Shown here piece by piece: positions 33,729 through 42,980 of a DNA stretch of 64,000 bases. The stretch is from a virus. Position numbers and translations under genes: made by a program. The DNA lies in IMG/VR virus record IMGVR_UViG_3300020198_000006, positions 30,152 through 94,151 of that record. One strand, 5' to 3'. The notes beneath the pieces are model-generated. The model was not told the origin of the DNA, searched no databases, and saw only the letters and a program-made list of their open reading frames with translations. How positions within the stretch are numbered: position 1 is the first letter of the stretch; every line of letters starts with the position of its first letter.

Positions 33729-35081
33729 TTAGTTGTTCGGTAAGCCCCTTGTAATTCTAAAAGTTGTCATAGTATTATCTAATGCACTGAATTGTGATTG
33801 TAAAGCATCCATTTCTGTTGATACCGCTCCTTTTACCATATCGTCGTTTGATGCAATTTGATTAATTGCTTGGTTTACAGCGTCACTATTTTTAGCGGCT
33901 TTCCAGTCTACATAAGCGTCGACCCCATGTTCAATTCCTTTTAATGCTCCGTGAGTGGCTAAACCCCATGTGGTACCTTTAATTGCCGCCTTTTTAATTA
34001 ATGCTGGGTTTTTAATTGCCGCCTTAGCGGGATTTATAATGTCAGTTTTAATACCTTGTTTTAAAGTTCCACGAATACCTTGTTTACCAGCACCCGCCAC
34101 AGCGGTTGAACCACCCTTTAAAAAGTTATTTAAACCATCAAAAACTTGAGCAATTTTAGATTTAGCAACACTAACCATTTGTTGAATCTTAGGTCCCCCA
34201 ACATTTTTAGCTAACCATTCAATTGGTTTTAAAATTGCATTTGCAATGAAATTTAAACCCTTACCTAATAGTTGAACAATAGTTTTGATTACTGGGAGTT
34301 TTAATAATTTAGCAGTGCTCTTACCAGCCGCTTGTATTCCCTTTTTTAATGCCAGCGCAGCTCCACCTGTTAAAACTAAACCAACAAGACAAATCGCAAT
34401 ATCGACGTATGACCATATATCATTAGCTATTTTTCCCGTAAATAATTGGTATATCTTCCAAACACCTAACGCTCCCCATATAATTGCAGTTGCAATTTTA
34501 CCAACACCAATCACGTTAAGAGCCACGTCAATACCAATACCAAAAGGAGAGAGAAGAAAGGATTCTAATTTAGAAAAAAACCACGGAAGACCTTTATTTA
34601 AAATCCATGCTCCCGCTTGTTTAAGTTTATCACCAACCCATTTAACGGCTTGTTTTCCTTTACTAAGAACCCACTCACCACCTTTTTTTACGGAGTCCCA
34701 TGTGTCACTCAACCAACTCTCCATTAATTCTTGTGTTACGGGAATCACACCAAGAATTTTGGTTTTTACAAAATCCCAAGATTCCTCTATAATTCTACCT
34801 GTTGTGTAATTAATCAAATTCATACCATATCTAACTTCATATTCCAAAACTAAGTCTCTGTCAAATTCAATTAATGGGTATATTAATTGTTTCATTTTAC
34901 TGAACAATTCATTTGATTCCATTAATTTGTTTTTGTATGTATAGCTAAACTGATTTTTAAACATTTCACATATAACAGCGGGATGAGCATGCTCAATGTC
35001 AAATTTTAAACCTGTATGGGTATCCCATATGATGGTTTCTATTTGTAAGTATCTATTGTCTTTGGTAATATTGAATCCCAT
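33729..35081 (-). CDS. Candidate ejected protein with hydrophobic translocation-like domain
   Basis: The 450-residue protein starts with a hydrophilic domain of about 130 residues, then amphipathic helices rich in Trp (WVLSKGKQAVKWVGDKLKQA). A central hydrophobic block follows (GIGIDVALNVIGVGKIATAI, IWGALGVWKIYQLF, AICLVGLVLTGGAALAL). An Ala/Gly/Lys-rich tail completes it. The block resembles membrane-inserting regions of phage-ejected proteins and polymorphic toxins. No clear tag site is at the N-terminus. It has its own TATTTATA box and is co-oriented with the other cassette genes. Confidence 0.5.
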   Translation of the reverse strand: MGFNITKDNRYLQIETIIWDTHTGLKFDIEHAHPAVICEMFKNQFSYTYKNKLMESNELFSKMKQLIYPLIEFDRDLVLEYEVRYGMNLINYTTGRIIEESWDFVKTKILGVIPVTQELMESWLSDTWDSVKKGGEWVLSKGKQAVKWVGDKLKQAGAWILNKGLPWFFSKLESFLLSPFGIGIDVALNVIGVGKIATAIIWGALGVWKIYQLFTGKIANDIWSYVDIAICLVGLVLTGGAALALKKGIQAAGKSTAKLLKLPVIKTIVQLLGKGLNFIANAILKPIEWLAKNVGGPKIQQMVSVAKSKIAQVFDGLNNFLKGGSTAVAGAGKQGIRGTLKQGIKTDIINPAKAAIKNPALIKKAAIKGTTWGLATHGALKGIEHGVDAYVDWKAAKNSDAVNQAINQIASNDDMVKGAVSTEMDALQSQFSALDNTMTTFRITRGLPNN

Positions 35082-35099
35082 TTTTTTTTGTGTTTACTA

Positions 35100-35107
35100 T
35101 ATAAATA
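35100..35107 (-). promoter_or_regulatory. TATTTATA box
   Basis: Coding-strand octamer 18 bases before the ATG of the gene at 33729-35081. Confidence 0.45.
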
Positions 35108-35122
35108 TTTCGGATTTTGTAT

Positions 35123-35368
35123 TTATTTCAAAGGATTTGCTTTTCCTCTTTTTAAAGTATTACCGACGACATCGGACCATTTAGTTACTCCAACCTGATT
35201 TGCGGGTCCTCTGGTAACACCCGACTCCCACTTTCCAACCTCTGGATATCCTTGTTTGGCGCCTGTAGAGCCCGTACCAGCAGTTGATGCCCCGGCTCCT
35301 GTAACAGATTGTTCCTCAACATCACCAATCAAAAGTTTATATTGTTTTTCTGATATTACAATTTTCAT
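35123..35368 (-). CDS. Small tagged protein (MKIVISEKQYKLL)
   Basis: This 81-residue protein begins with MKIVISEKQYKLLIGDVEEQ, a clear member of the recurrent N-terminal tag family. A Gly/Ser/Thr/Ala-rich linker and a short C-terminal module (GYPEVGKWESGVTRGPANQV, then KRGKANPLK) follow. A TATTTATA box ends five bases before the ATG. It is probably virion-internal; function unknown. Confidence 0.6.
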   Translation of the reverse strand: MKIVISEKQYKLLIGDVEEQSVTGAGASTAGTGSTGAKQGYPEVGKWESGVTRGPANQVGVTKWSDVVGNTLKRGKANPLK

Positions 35369-35373
35369 ATTAC

Positions 35374-35381
35374 TATAAATA
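35374..35381 (-). promoter_or_regulatory. TATTTATA box
   Basis: Coding-strand octamer five bases before the ATG at 35368. Confidence 0.45.
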
Positions 35382-35404
35382 CCAAAAAAAATCTTTAAAA
35401 TATA

Positions 35405-35435
35405 TTTGGTATATTCAAAAATATACCTAATTTAG
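35405..35435 (+). promoter_or_regulatory. Bacteroidota-type promoter
   Basis: TTTGG (35405-35409) and TAATTTAG (35428-35435), 18-base spacer. The spacer (TATATTC-AAAAATATACC) is very like those at 49652 and 52595. Confidence 0.5.
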
Positions 35436-35452
35436 CCCATAAATTCAATCTT

Positions 35453-36010
35453 ATGAGAGTTATTTTAGGTTTATTATTGATATTACTTTTCGCGGGATGT
35501 GAAAAGTATGAAAGCCCATCATACCCACAAATAAGTGGTCGATGGGTGGTGGATGGTGTAACCTTTCCTAATTTGGGTAATGGTTCTCAAATCATATTAT
35601 CGGATACTGTTATTCTATCCAATAGAGTGTTGAGTTATATTGATAGTAATGGTGTTGGTTTATTCATTCAAAATTGGAACGACAAATATATTCCATGGTT
35701 TGATAAGTTTATTGTTGGTGAAACTGTTTGGGAATTTGAAACTAATATTGTTGGGACACCCGCACCTACAAATTCGGGTACGAGAGGATATTCTAATTGG
35801 AATTATTATTCCTTATCCCCCGATTTATATGATAGGGATTATTGGAGTAAGCTAACCATCCACTCTAGTAGGGTGAGAAATCTTAATATCACTCAGTATG
35901 GGTTACAGACCATGACATTAACATTCCCAAAAGTGTGGACAATGTACCGTTATAATGGTCAAACTTATTTTTTGGAGGAATCTATTCGATTAGTGTTAAA
36001 ACGTCAATAA
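35453..36010 (+). CDS. Lipoprotein
   Basis: The signal peptide RVILGLLLILLFAGC has a canonical lipobox (LFAGC, Cys at residue 16), followed by EKYES. The mature part of about 170 residues is beta-rich with many aromatic residues (WNDKYIPWFDKF and YFLEESIRLVLKRQ), like a lipocalin- or barrel-type small domain. It has its own host-type promoter. It is exported to the host envelope; exclusion of other phages or lysis control are possible roles, without direct evidence. Confidence 0.75.
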   Translation: MRVILGLLLILLFAGCEKYESPSYPQISGRWVVDGVTFPNLGNGSQIILSDTVILSNRVLSYIDSNGVGLFIQNWNDKYIPWFDKFIVGETVWEFETNIVGTPAPTNSGTRGYSNWNYYSLSPDLYDRDYWSKLTIHSSRVRNLNITQYGLQTMTLTFPKVWTMYRYNGQTYFLEESIRLVLKRQ

Positions 36011-36382
36011 TTATTCATCATATATGGTCTCATCCATTTTTGAGAATATTTTGATGTATTGACCAGCCCTTGCATTTGCTTCATCCTCGATTTCTCCACC
36101 AATATCAGGTGGTTGTACCTTTAATCTACCCTGTTCAAATTGTTTGTGGTGTACCATTTCATGAGCAATACTTCTCATAACATCTACCATGGCTCTATTT
36201 TTAGCATTGACTCTAATTACTTTATTTTCTTTTGTATAGTCGTAATTGGCTGTAGTTTTTAGATTACCCTTACCATTTTGCAATACAATAGTTGGACACT
36301 TTTCTAAATCAAGTTCCTTTTTTACAAACTTTACAAACTCTGTAATCCTATCTTTTTTGCCCTTTCCTAAAAATTCCATCAT
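36011..36382 (-). CDS. Putative zinc metallopeptidase (HExxH)
   Basis: The 123-residue protein contains RSIAHEMVHHKQFEQGR (HEMVH, the HExxH zinc motif) and, 24 residues later, EDEANARAGQYI, whose Glu is the probable third ligand. This is a minimal gluzincin-like core, like SprT-related or phage-specific peptidases. A second peptidase of this kind is at 46649. A TATTTATA box ends just before its ATG. The target is unknown. Confidence 0.7.
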   Translation of the reverse strand: MMEFLGKGKKDRITEFVKFVKKELDLEKCPTIVLQNGKGNLKTTANYDYTKENKVIRVNAKNRAMVDVMRSIAHEMVHHKQFEQGRLKVQPPDIGGEIEDEANARAGQYIKIFSKMDETIYDE

Positions 36383-36383
36383 T

Positions 36384-36391
36384 TATAAATA
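36384..36391 (-). promoter_or_regulatory. TATTTATA box
   Basis: Coding-strand octamer one base before the first of two adjacent ATG codons (36382 and 36379) of the peptidase gene. Confidence 0.4.
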
Positions 36392-36440
36392 TCCCGACTT
36401 AATATATACAACTTATTGTTTTTTCAATATAATTAACAGT

Positions 36441-36770
36441 ATGATGGATTGGTATGTCATTCAATATTTGTACCCAAGCGCTATGAGACGATTCTGTGAA
36501 AGAATGTTCCCAAACCTAGGTGTGCCATGTGTATCTGTACTTGAATTTTATGACATTAAAAAATTATATCACTTTTTTGACAAACAAGGGGTATTCTTAA
36601 CAGTTGAAATGTATGCTAAAGATATGTGGATATATACTATTTCTTTGGATGGTGGTAGGGTAATCTCGTCAACCAATCAATCAAAAAGTAAAAGAGAAGA
36701 TATTGAAACAGAAGGTTTTGAAGAGTGTTTTAGACTACTTGATAATAGAATAAAACGTGGATATAAGTAA
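36441..36770 (+). CDS. Hypothetical conserved phage protein
   Basis: The start at 36441 gives MDWYVIQYLYPSAMRRFCER after the first Met, a plausible folded start. The 109-residue product has mixed alpha/beta character, and its C-terminal part is EGFEECFRLLDNRIKRG. Its TAA overlaps the next ATG by one base (TAATG), so it is coupled to the following gene. The sequence looks conserved-phage in style but has no known motif. Confidence 0.6.
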   Translation: MMDWYVIQYLYPSAMRRFCERMFPNLGVPCVSVLEFYDIKKLYHFFDKQGVFLTVEMYAKDMWIYTISLDGGRVISSTNQSKSKREDIETEGFEECFRLLDNRIKRGYK

Positions 36771-37072
36771 TGGAGGAGAATTTTTTATTTTTATTACAAT
36801 CTGCCAAGCTAATAAAATCGGGTCATTATAATGAAAAGGACATTGAATTTATAAATGAATTAGTTTTAAGTATTGACAATAACATTTTAAATGGTTATAA
36901 TAAATCAACAAGTTTAATAATTTTAGGTAATGATTTAGATTTTTATATTAAATTATTAAATTTTTTAATAAAACATTATGAGAGTGTAGAAGATTACGAA
37001 AAGTGTCAAATCCTAAAGAACAAATTAGATGAGTCATTAAAAATTAAAAAAGAAAAAAATGAGTATACTTAA
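36770..37072 (+). CDS. Hypothetical protein with UVR-like C-terminal helix
   Basis: This 100-residue acidic helical protein ends in HYESVEDYEKCQILKNKLDE, which resembles the ends of the proteins at 22940 and 46297 and the UVR motif. Its start overlaps the previous stop by one base. The next small gene starts inside its last 14 bases. Confidence 0.6.
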   Translation: MEENFLFLLQSAKLIKSGHYNEKDIEFINELVLSIDNNILNGYNKSTSLIILGNDLDFYIKLLNFLIKHYESVEDYEKCQILKNKLDESLKIKKEKNEYT

Positions 37073-37208
37073 AATGTCCGATGAGGAAAAAAAGAAAATC
37101 TTGGATAAACACAAGGAATCAATCAAGAACCAAAAAATAAAAAAAGAGGACTTAAAGAAGGGTTTGCAATCACCCAAAAAAGAAGACGAAAAAAAACCTA
37201 ATCAATAA
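37059..37208 (+). CDS. Small Lys/Glu-rich protein
   Basis: This 49-residue frame begins SILKMSDEEKKKILDKHKES and continues as a charged helix with tail KKEDEKKPNQ. It overlaps the end of the preceding gene by 14 bases in another frame. Its helix-forming start and phage-typical style suggest a real gene; function unknown. Confidence 0.5.
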   Translation: MSILKMSDEEKKKILDKHKESIKNQKIKKEDLKKGLQSPKKEDEKKPNQ

Positions 37209-37331
37209 TGATTAGGTTTTGTATTTGAATATAAATCCCTTTGCTTTTTTAAATTTTCCATTACAACATCCTGAGATATATGTCTTATGTATATTTAATA
37301 TCTGACATGCATCCTTACCGTATGGTTTAAA

Positions 37332-37550
37332 TTATTTACTTAAACGTTTGCGTAATAAAAAATAAGAAGTAAAAAATAGACCCGATATGAAATACATAAT
37401 AATATTGGCTTTCCAAATATTTCCGGTTATCAATATTAAAGTATACTGCACAACATCGAACCCAAAGGGGAGAAAGAACATCGCCAACATTAGAGATGTA
37501 TCTCTGTAAAGGGGTAACCTTTTTTCCTTGTCTTTCAATTTTACTATCAC
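37332..37550 (-). CDS. Small membrane protein, two segments
   Basis: The 72-residue protein has a basic start (MIVKLKDKEKRLPLYRD), then two hydrophobic stretches (SLMLAMFFLPFGFDVVQYTL and IIMYFISGLFFTSYFLL) and a basic end (RKRLSK). Both termini are predicted cytoplasmic by the positive-inside rule. A second frame over the same bases looks like a shadow. A TATTTATA box is at 37625-37632. Function unknown. Confidence 0.55.
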   Translation of the reverse strand: MIVKLKDKEKRLPLYRDTSLMLAMFFLPFGFDVVQYTLILITGNIWKANIIMYFISGLFFTSYFLLRKRLSK

Positions 37551-37632
37551 CGTCGGGGTCCATGTATTATTATTAGTCAGTTTATGGGTCTTACCAAAAT
37601 CCTATTTCGGTATCCTTATCTCTTTATAAATA

Positions 37633-39318
37633 TCAGTTTTCTCTTCTTTCTACTGCTGTATAGTGGTCGAATCTTTCATGTCGTATTGGTGATAAAAGAA
37701 GTACCGCCGGTTTAATTTCTTTCTTTTTTATTTTTTGAAACACATGGCTCATCCACGTCTGTTCAAAAGGATGGTCCCATTTAATATCTATAAAAATTTT
37801 ATGATTACCATCTCTTGATATCCATAATGGCCAATTACAATAATGTACCTCACCTTCCATATAAGTCACATCTTGATATTTTTTCATTTTTGTAAAAATG
37901 GTTCTCGGAGCATCAGGGTCTAAACCCCTAACAGGTAAACGTTTCTTTTCTGGAAAAAACTCCTCCCTTATATTTTGTGGTAAATTATACCATGCCCATT
38001 GAACCATGTTATCACCATAAAATTCAGAAAATGACAACTTTAAGTAATCATATTCATTTTCATATATAATTCTCAAGGACTTGTTAAACAAGTTATCCTT
38101 GTGTTTTGGGAACCCCGACATACATAAATCGGTTGTTTTCGGATGTAGAAACATATCATCCTCAAAGAAAATATAGTAATCGGAATCACTTTCATCAAAA
38201 TGCTCCGCAACCAATTGTCTACCCCCACATATCCCGATATTATCTTTTTTTATTTCCTCAAATCCATATTTCTCACATAGATAGGAATATGTTAAATCAG
38301 TCGATTTATCCAAAGAATTGTTCAATAAAAATTTCTTTGTCTTATCCAAAAAGTTTTTATCAACCTCTTCAAATGATTTACATAAAGCCCCAAATTGTTC
38401 AGGAGAATTATAAGTTAGAACATATAATGAAGTTTTAATTTCAGAAAATGGTTTTAAACCTCTCGATGTTTTTTTAATCCTTTCTTTGATACCTTTCAAA
38501 TTTTCAAAGAATGGCCATGCCAATCCGTTACCCTCAATTTCAAATCTATGTATTAAATCTGGATGTTTGTGACATAAGATAGTAAACAAACATTCATCCG
38601 CACCCATATAACCTGATTTAATTGTTGTATCAAGAATATTATAATACAACATATTAATTTGTGCCACCAACGATTTTTTTCCTCCAAAGAACCCACCTCT
38701 AGCAACATAATCGACAAACTCAACGCCACAATATTCCGCCATTTTTTTTCTTTCAAATCCGTGTATCTCATCATTGGATGTATATGGATATGTTATGAAA
38801 GTAAACTTATCATATAAATCAGAATAATAATCTAAATTATCTAAAACTTTGTCCTTATGAAAATATCCGCTATTAACAGTTGATGTTAATCCCCCGTCCA
38901 TCCAATAGTAATATTCAGAATCAAATGGATTATAAATCATGGTATCATGCACCATAAACATTTTACACATCATCATTGGATTATAAAACTCTAATGCCGC
39001 TTGTGGTGATTCCCTTAACCACCCCGCAAAATCATACCAACTTGGGTTTGTTCTTATCTCTTGTAATTTATCAAAGAAGGGAAACCAAGTTTTAAAATCC
39101 TCAACTTCTTTTATGTAAACTTTTGTATTGTCCTTATCCCTTATCTTCCAAACATCCTCTTCCAATTCTTTTGGTATCCAAATAGCCATAAAAGCATCGG
39201 CTTTAAGTGTTTCCAAAAACTTTTCTTTATAGTTGCTAAAATCTCTTTTACCCCAACCTTCTATTGAACCTCTTCCAAGGTCCCACAATCCTGTTACTAT
39301 TGTTACGTTTCGATTCAT
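37633..39318 (-). CDS. Two-domain glycosyltransferase-like protein
   Basis: This 561-residue protein has an N-terminal domain (NVTIVTGLWDLGRG, then EYYYWMDGGLTSTV near residue 130-150) that resembles HtrL/YibB-type glycosyltransferases. A second domain from about residue 300 has SLYVLTYNSPEQFGALC and YYIFFEDDMFLHP, where EDD is a DxD-like metal site of GT2 enzymes. It is the last of four glycosyltransferase genes on this strand, spaced by one or no bases. It probably builds a glycan on the virion or the cell surface. Confidence 0.75.
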   Translation of the reverse strand: MNRNVTIVTGLWDLGRGSIEGWGKRDFSNYKEKFLETLKADAFMAIWIPKELEEDVWKIRDKDNTKVYIKEVEDFKTWFPFFDKLQEIRTNPSWYDFAGWLRESPQAALEFYNPMMMCKMFMVHDTMIYNPFDSEYYYWMDGGLTSTVNSGYFHKDKVLDNLDYYSDLYDKFTFITYPYTSNDEIHGFERKKMAEYCGVEFVDYVARGGFFGGKKSLVAQINMLYYNILDTTIKSGYMGADECLFTILCHKHPDLIHRFEIEGNGLAWPFFENLKGIKERIKKTSRGLKPFSEIKTSLYVLTYNSPEQFGALCKSFEEVDKNFLDKTKKFLLNNSLDKSTDLTYSYLCEKYGFEEIKKDNIGICGGRQLVAEHFDESDSDYYIFFEDDMFLHPKTTDLCMSGFPKHKDNLFNKSLRIIYENEYDYLKLSFSEFYGDNMVQWAWYNLPQNIREEFFPEKKRLPVRGLDPDAPRTIFTKMKKYQDVTYMEGEVHYCNWPLWISRDGNHKIFIDIKWDHPFEQTWMSHVFQKIKKKEIKPAVLLLSPIRHERFDHYTAVERREN

Positions 39319-39319
39319 C

Positions 39320-40279
39320 TTAGAATTTGAAATTTAAATGCATCCCTTCATGAGTCCCAATTTTAAAAATTTTACTCGGGTCATTTTCAGGAGAAAAATT
39401 CAATATTAAAAATTTTCTTGTCATGTATATTGGGTCACCTCCCATAGTATTATTATCAATATGAATGTTGAATTGTAGATTATCTTCTTTTAATAATGAT
39501 TCTTTTACAATATCCGTCACATCGTTTACAACGTTAAGTACTGAATTGGTATAACCCTCATCTATTTCAAATTCAGGTGTACCATAATTCGCACTATTCA
39601 ATATAATTTTTTGTCCTTTATATTTTGATTCTCCTTTATACCAATCAGGGTCGATATTTGTTACATACGGATTATATGTGAACTTATGCCATTCATAATT
39701 TTTTACGTCATTAACCCTCTCATTTAACCAAGCTTCATAATCCCAACGAGTACCTATGGATACTTCTTTTGTCTTCTCGATATGTTTGGTTTGTGACCAC
39801 CAGAAATTACCCCAAAACCAATTATTATTACATGTGACACCCACATTGTCATATTCATCAAGTTTTTCAATACACTCTTCCCATTTATCAATTAAGAAAT
39901 ATTCCAAACACTCTTTCCATGCGAGAATATTTTCAATTTTTTCTTTTGATACTTCTTTGGCTGTATATCTTGAATAGGTATTACTAACTCCCTTTGTGTG
40001 TAGGTATAAAATTTTACAATCATTAGATAAACCTAATTCTCTAACTTTTTTAATTGCGGGATATTCGGCTCTATTATCGGAAAAGAATTCTTTATTAAGT
40101 TTAGTAAATTCCTTTGTTAACTCATTAAATTCCTCTTCTGTTCCTTCGGATAGATTAATTGTGACATAAATTAAATTTGCCACGTCATAAAGCCCAGAGT
40201 TTTTTAATCTCAACAGTTGATTTGACACAACTTGTTTCCAATTACCGACCAAATAACAATGATATACTATATTAATCAT
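39320..40279 (-). CDS. Glycosyltransferase-like protein
   Basis: This 319-residue protein begins with the strand NIVYHCYLVGNWKQVVSNQL and has KILYLHTKGVSN at about residue 90, then WKECLEYFLIDKWEECIEKL and NNWFWGNFWW, a layout seen in putative phage and bacterial glycosyltransferases. No DxD is certain. It starts directly after the bifunctional gene (one base between). Function is inferred from sequence style and neighbours. Confidence 0.6.
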   Translation of the reverse strand: MINIVYHCYLVGNWKQVVSNQLLRLKNSGLYDVANLIYVTINLSEGTEEEFNELTKEFTKLNKEFFSDNRAEYPAIKKVRELGLSNDCKILYLHTKGVSNTYSRYTAKEVSKEKIENILAWKECLEYFLIDKWEECIEKLDEYDNVGVTCNNNWFWGNFWWSQTKHIEKTKEVSIGTRWDYEAWLNERVNDVKNYEWHKFTYNPYVTNIDPDWYKGESKYKGQKIILNSANYGTPEFEIDEGYTNSVLNVVNDVTDIVKESLLKEDNLQFNIHIDNNTMGGDPIYMTRKFLILNFSPENDPSKIFKIGTHEGMHLNFKF

Positions 40280-41602
40280 TTATTTCTTTTTAATCACACT
40301 CGTTATACTCCAATCAGGTTTTGATTGATAAATCTCAACCGACTCTATATTCTCATTTAAATAATTAATTTCATCATCAGATATAAAATCAGAAACAATT
40401 TTACCTGTATTTTGAAACCCCCTTAACATATCTAAAGTTATAGTCTTACTTGGGTCCCCCCAACCACACCAAGATTTGATTGGTTTTACAACTTCTAAAC
40501 TCGTGTGTAAATCTTCAATTATAAAAATACCCCCCGGTTTTAATGACTTAAACATTTTTGCTAATGTTATCTGTTGGTCACGCATTTTATGTGAACCATC
40601 ATCCAATATTATATCAATATCATTGTGTTCAAATGAAAACATTTCAATGTCCTCAATCTTTGATTGGTTCATTCTAACAAAATTCAATCTATCCTTATTA
40701 TGTTGAGATAATTTATATTCCGCTTGGGCTGGGTTAATGTCAAGACAATAAATTTCTGCGTTTACAAAATAATCTCTCCACAATTTAATTGATTCGCCAT
40801 CGTTAATACCAACCTCAACAAATTTTTTTACATCATTTCTCAATGGTTTAAATAAATCATTATAGATTAAATTAAAAAAATCATGCTCATGGTGTTTATC
40901 GGTCATATAATGATGAATAATATCGATGATTTCTACTCCGTCGGGTTTTGTTATATTGAAAATAGAATAGTATGCGGTATCTAATGTTCTATTTTTAACC
41001 AAACCATATGAAAATGCATGAAAAATAAAATTATTATGAGATGGGTCTCTAAAAACCCTACCATTTAAAACTTTATTATCAATAATTTTTATATTTGAAT
41101 TATATCCTTCATTATCATATAGGTAACCAAAACACGTTTGGTCATGCCATAAACCACTATTATAAAAACCTTCAGATTGTCCTTCAGGACCTTTTAACTC
41201 ATTACTAACATCCCACCATCGTTGAATAAAGGATTTTGACCATTCACTATTTTTAAAAAGTAAAACACCTGCATTCATTTTACTCGGTCCGTGGTCCTTC
41301 GTTACAATACAATCATAGTTTTCATCAATAAAATCCTCTATTCGATATGTTGGTTCACTAACAATTGCATCCGCATCTAAAAACAAAACATAATCGGGGT
41401 TATGCTCTTTTAATACATCTAAAAGTAAAAATGGTTTATACCAAGTAAATGCTCTTGTACCGATACTGTTTCTTATTTTCTCAGCATCAGTCTCAACGTG
41501 ATAAATGTATCCCTTCTCCTCACAATATTTTTCATTTATTGCCTTTGTGAATTTAGAATATGATAAATTAGGTGTCCAAAATTGGGCGATTACTATTTTC
41601 AT
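40280..41602 (-). CDS. Fusion of GT34-like glycosyltransferase and methyltransferase
   Basis: The start at 41602 (KIVIAQFWTPNLSYSKFTKA after Met) removes a spurious upstream extension that overlaps the previous gene. Residues 1-250 match the GMA12/MNN10-like family: YVLFLDADAIVSEPT holds the DAD metal site, and MNAGVLLFKNSEWS and LWHDQTCFGYL are typical. Residues 270-440 form a Rossmann methyltransferase: KFVEVGINDGESIKLWRDYF, IYCLDINP, IDIILDDGSHKMRDQQ and LKPGGIFIIEDLH. A sugar would be added and a hydroxyl methylated by one protein. Substrate unknown. Confidence 0.8.
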   Translation of the reverse strand: MKIVIAQFWTPNLSYSKFTKAINEKYCEEKGYIYHVETDAEKIRNSIGTRAFTWYKPFLLLDVLKEHNPDYVLFLDADAIVSEPTYRIEDFIDENYDCIVTKDHGPSKMNAGVLLFKNSEWSKSFIQRWWDVSNELKGPEGQSEGFYNSGLWHDQTCFGYLYDNEGYNSNIKIIDNKVLNGRVFRDPSHNNFIFHAFSYGLVKNRTLDTAYYSIFNITKPDGVEIIDIIHHYMTDKHHEHDFFNLIYNDLFKPLRNDVKKFVEVGINDGESIKLWRDYFVNAEIYCLDINPAQAEYKLSQHNKDRLNFVRMNQSKIEDIEMFSFEHNDIDIILDDGSHKMRDQQITLAKMFKSLKPGGIFIIEDLHTSLEVVKPIKSWCGWGDPSKTITLDMLRGFQNTGKIVSDFISDDEINYLNENIESVEIYQSKPDWSITSVIKKK

Positions 41603-41612
41603 ATTTTTAGTT

Positions 41613-42872
41613 TTACGAAAGATGTCCTTCAATACGCTCGCACCAACCTTTTGAAGTCGAGTATGGCCATACAACCCATTTTTTAGGTTTACCATCGGTG
41701 TTAAATGTTCTCCATACTTTATAGTAACCATCTCCGAAGTCAGCTTGGATTCTTTTTAATTCATTTGCGTCGGCATCTTGTCTATAGATTGTTTCACCTT
41801 TTTCATTTTCAAAAGCCACAACCCAAAACTCATAATCTTTTTCGGGTACTTGATTTGGATAAATGTCAATACAATGTTTGAAAATGGTTAAGAATGACTT
41901 TTCATATTCTTCTTCTGTAACTATTGGGTTAGGTGGTAATTTAAAGTCAAGTGTGTATTGTTGTACACCTCTCTTCTTAAAGGAAATACCGGCATATCTC
42001 TCATACCCTTGTAGTGTCCTTACTTTACCAAAATCATAAATTCCAAAATCAATATCCCTTACCTCTCCATCCATTTCAAACAACTTTCTGTTTCTTTTGT
42101 GACATTCCGAATTCTTGTTATGCCACGATTTATCATCATCCCATTGTTTGGTTCTACCTTTACGTGTGTATTCGTGCCAAGCAACGATTTTGTGAGGATG
42201 AAATAAATCATATCCCCATGTATATGCTCTTACAGCAATTGAAATCTCTTCTCCGTGGAAATAATAATTTGGGTCGTGGGGAACCTCAATAACAAATTGA
42301 CCAAGTGTAAAACAGAAATGTGCAGAATAAAATCTTGATGGTACGGGTTCTGTTAATTCTTTAAAATTATCTATTGATGCGGGTAAAAAGAAAATCGCGC
42401 CTTCAGGGATAAACCTATCAAAATTCATCTTCCAAGGAACCTGTGTTCTACCCGCCGGGTCATTTTCTGGGTCAAATGAAGAAATATACGAAGTGAGTAA
42501 AGGTTTTGTATGTCCCTTTTCCTGAAGTTGTTTTATCATCCCAATACATTCAACATCCCAATTTTGAATAAATCTATGATGTGAATCTAATTGTAATGTA
42601 TATTCTTCGTAATCATATTGTTGTTGTAGTAAATTTCTGGCCCAACACGCACCTTTTGACATTTTGTAATTTATGTCAATAATCTTAAACCTCGGGTCAT
42701 TCTTAAATTCACCCAAGATATCCCAAGCATTTTCTGGTGAGTGTTGCCAAGCTATTGAGAATACTAAATTTTCCGGATGTTTAGCCTTTTCAATACAATC
42801 TTTGAGTGTTGGTACTAGTTGAGGGTCTCTGTACGACGCGATTTGAATAAATATTTTACCATTGCCACCCAT
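41613..42872 (-). CDS. GlcNAc-type glycosyltransferase (GT60-like)
   Basis: The 419-residue protein follows the GlcNAc family known from Skp1 glycosyltransferase and from T4-like cyanophages: KIFIQIASYRDPQLVPTLKD at the start, LQLDSHHRF (DSH as metal site) near residue 95, FHGEEISIAVRAYTWGYDLF near 225, and TRKGR and WHNKNSE later. The C-terminal 80 residues may form a separate beta domain. It leads the glycosyltransferase operon on this strand. Confidence 0.85.
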   Translation of the reverse strand: MGGNGKIFIQIASYRDPQLVPTLKDCIEKAKHPENLVFSIAWQHSPENAWDILGEFKNDPRFKIIDINYKMSKGACWARNLLQQQYDYEEYTLQLDSHHRFIQNWDVECIGMIKQLQEKGHTKPLLTSYISSFDPENDPAGRTQVPWKMNFDRFIPEGAIFFLPASIDNFKELTEPVPSRFYSAHFCFTLGQFVIEVPHDPNYYFHGEEISIAVRAYTWGYDLFHPHKIVAWHEYTRKGRTKQWDDDKSWHNKNSECHKRNRKLFEMDGEVRDIDFGIYDFGKVRTLQGYERYAGISFKKRGVQQYTLDFKLPPNPIVTEEEYEKSFLTIFKHCIDIYPNQVPEKDYEFWVVAFENEKGETIYRQDADANELKRIQADFGDGYYKVWRTFNTDGKPKKWVVWPYSTSKGWCERIEGHLS

Positions 42873-42980
42873 GCGTTCCTTTGTTTAAAAATAAAAAGTA
42901 TCAATTATTATAGAATTTGTAAAGCACTATTTGATTTTATAATAATTATTATTTATACTTTACTATAAGGCCAATTAGAC

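Noticed and set aside
34285-34809. Long plus-strand frame within the ejection cassette
   Set aside because: Antisense shadow of the hydrophobic protein at 33729; no start signal or protein-like pattern.
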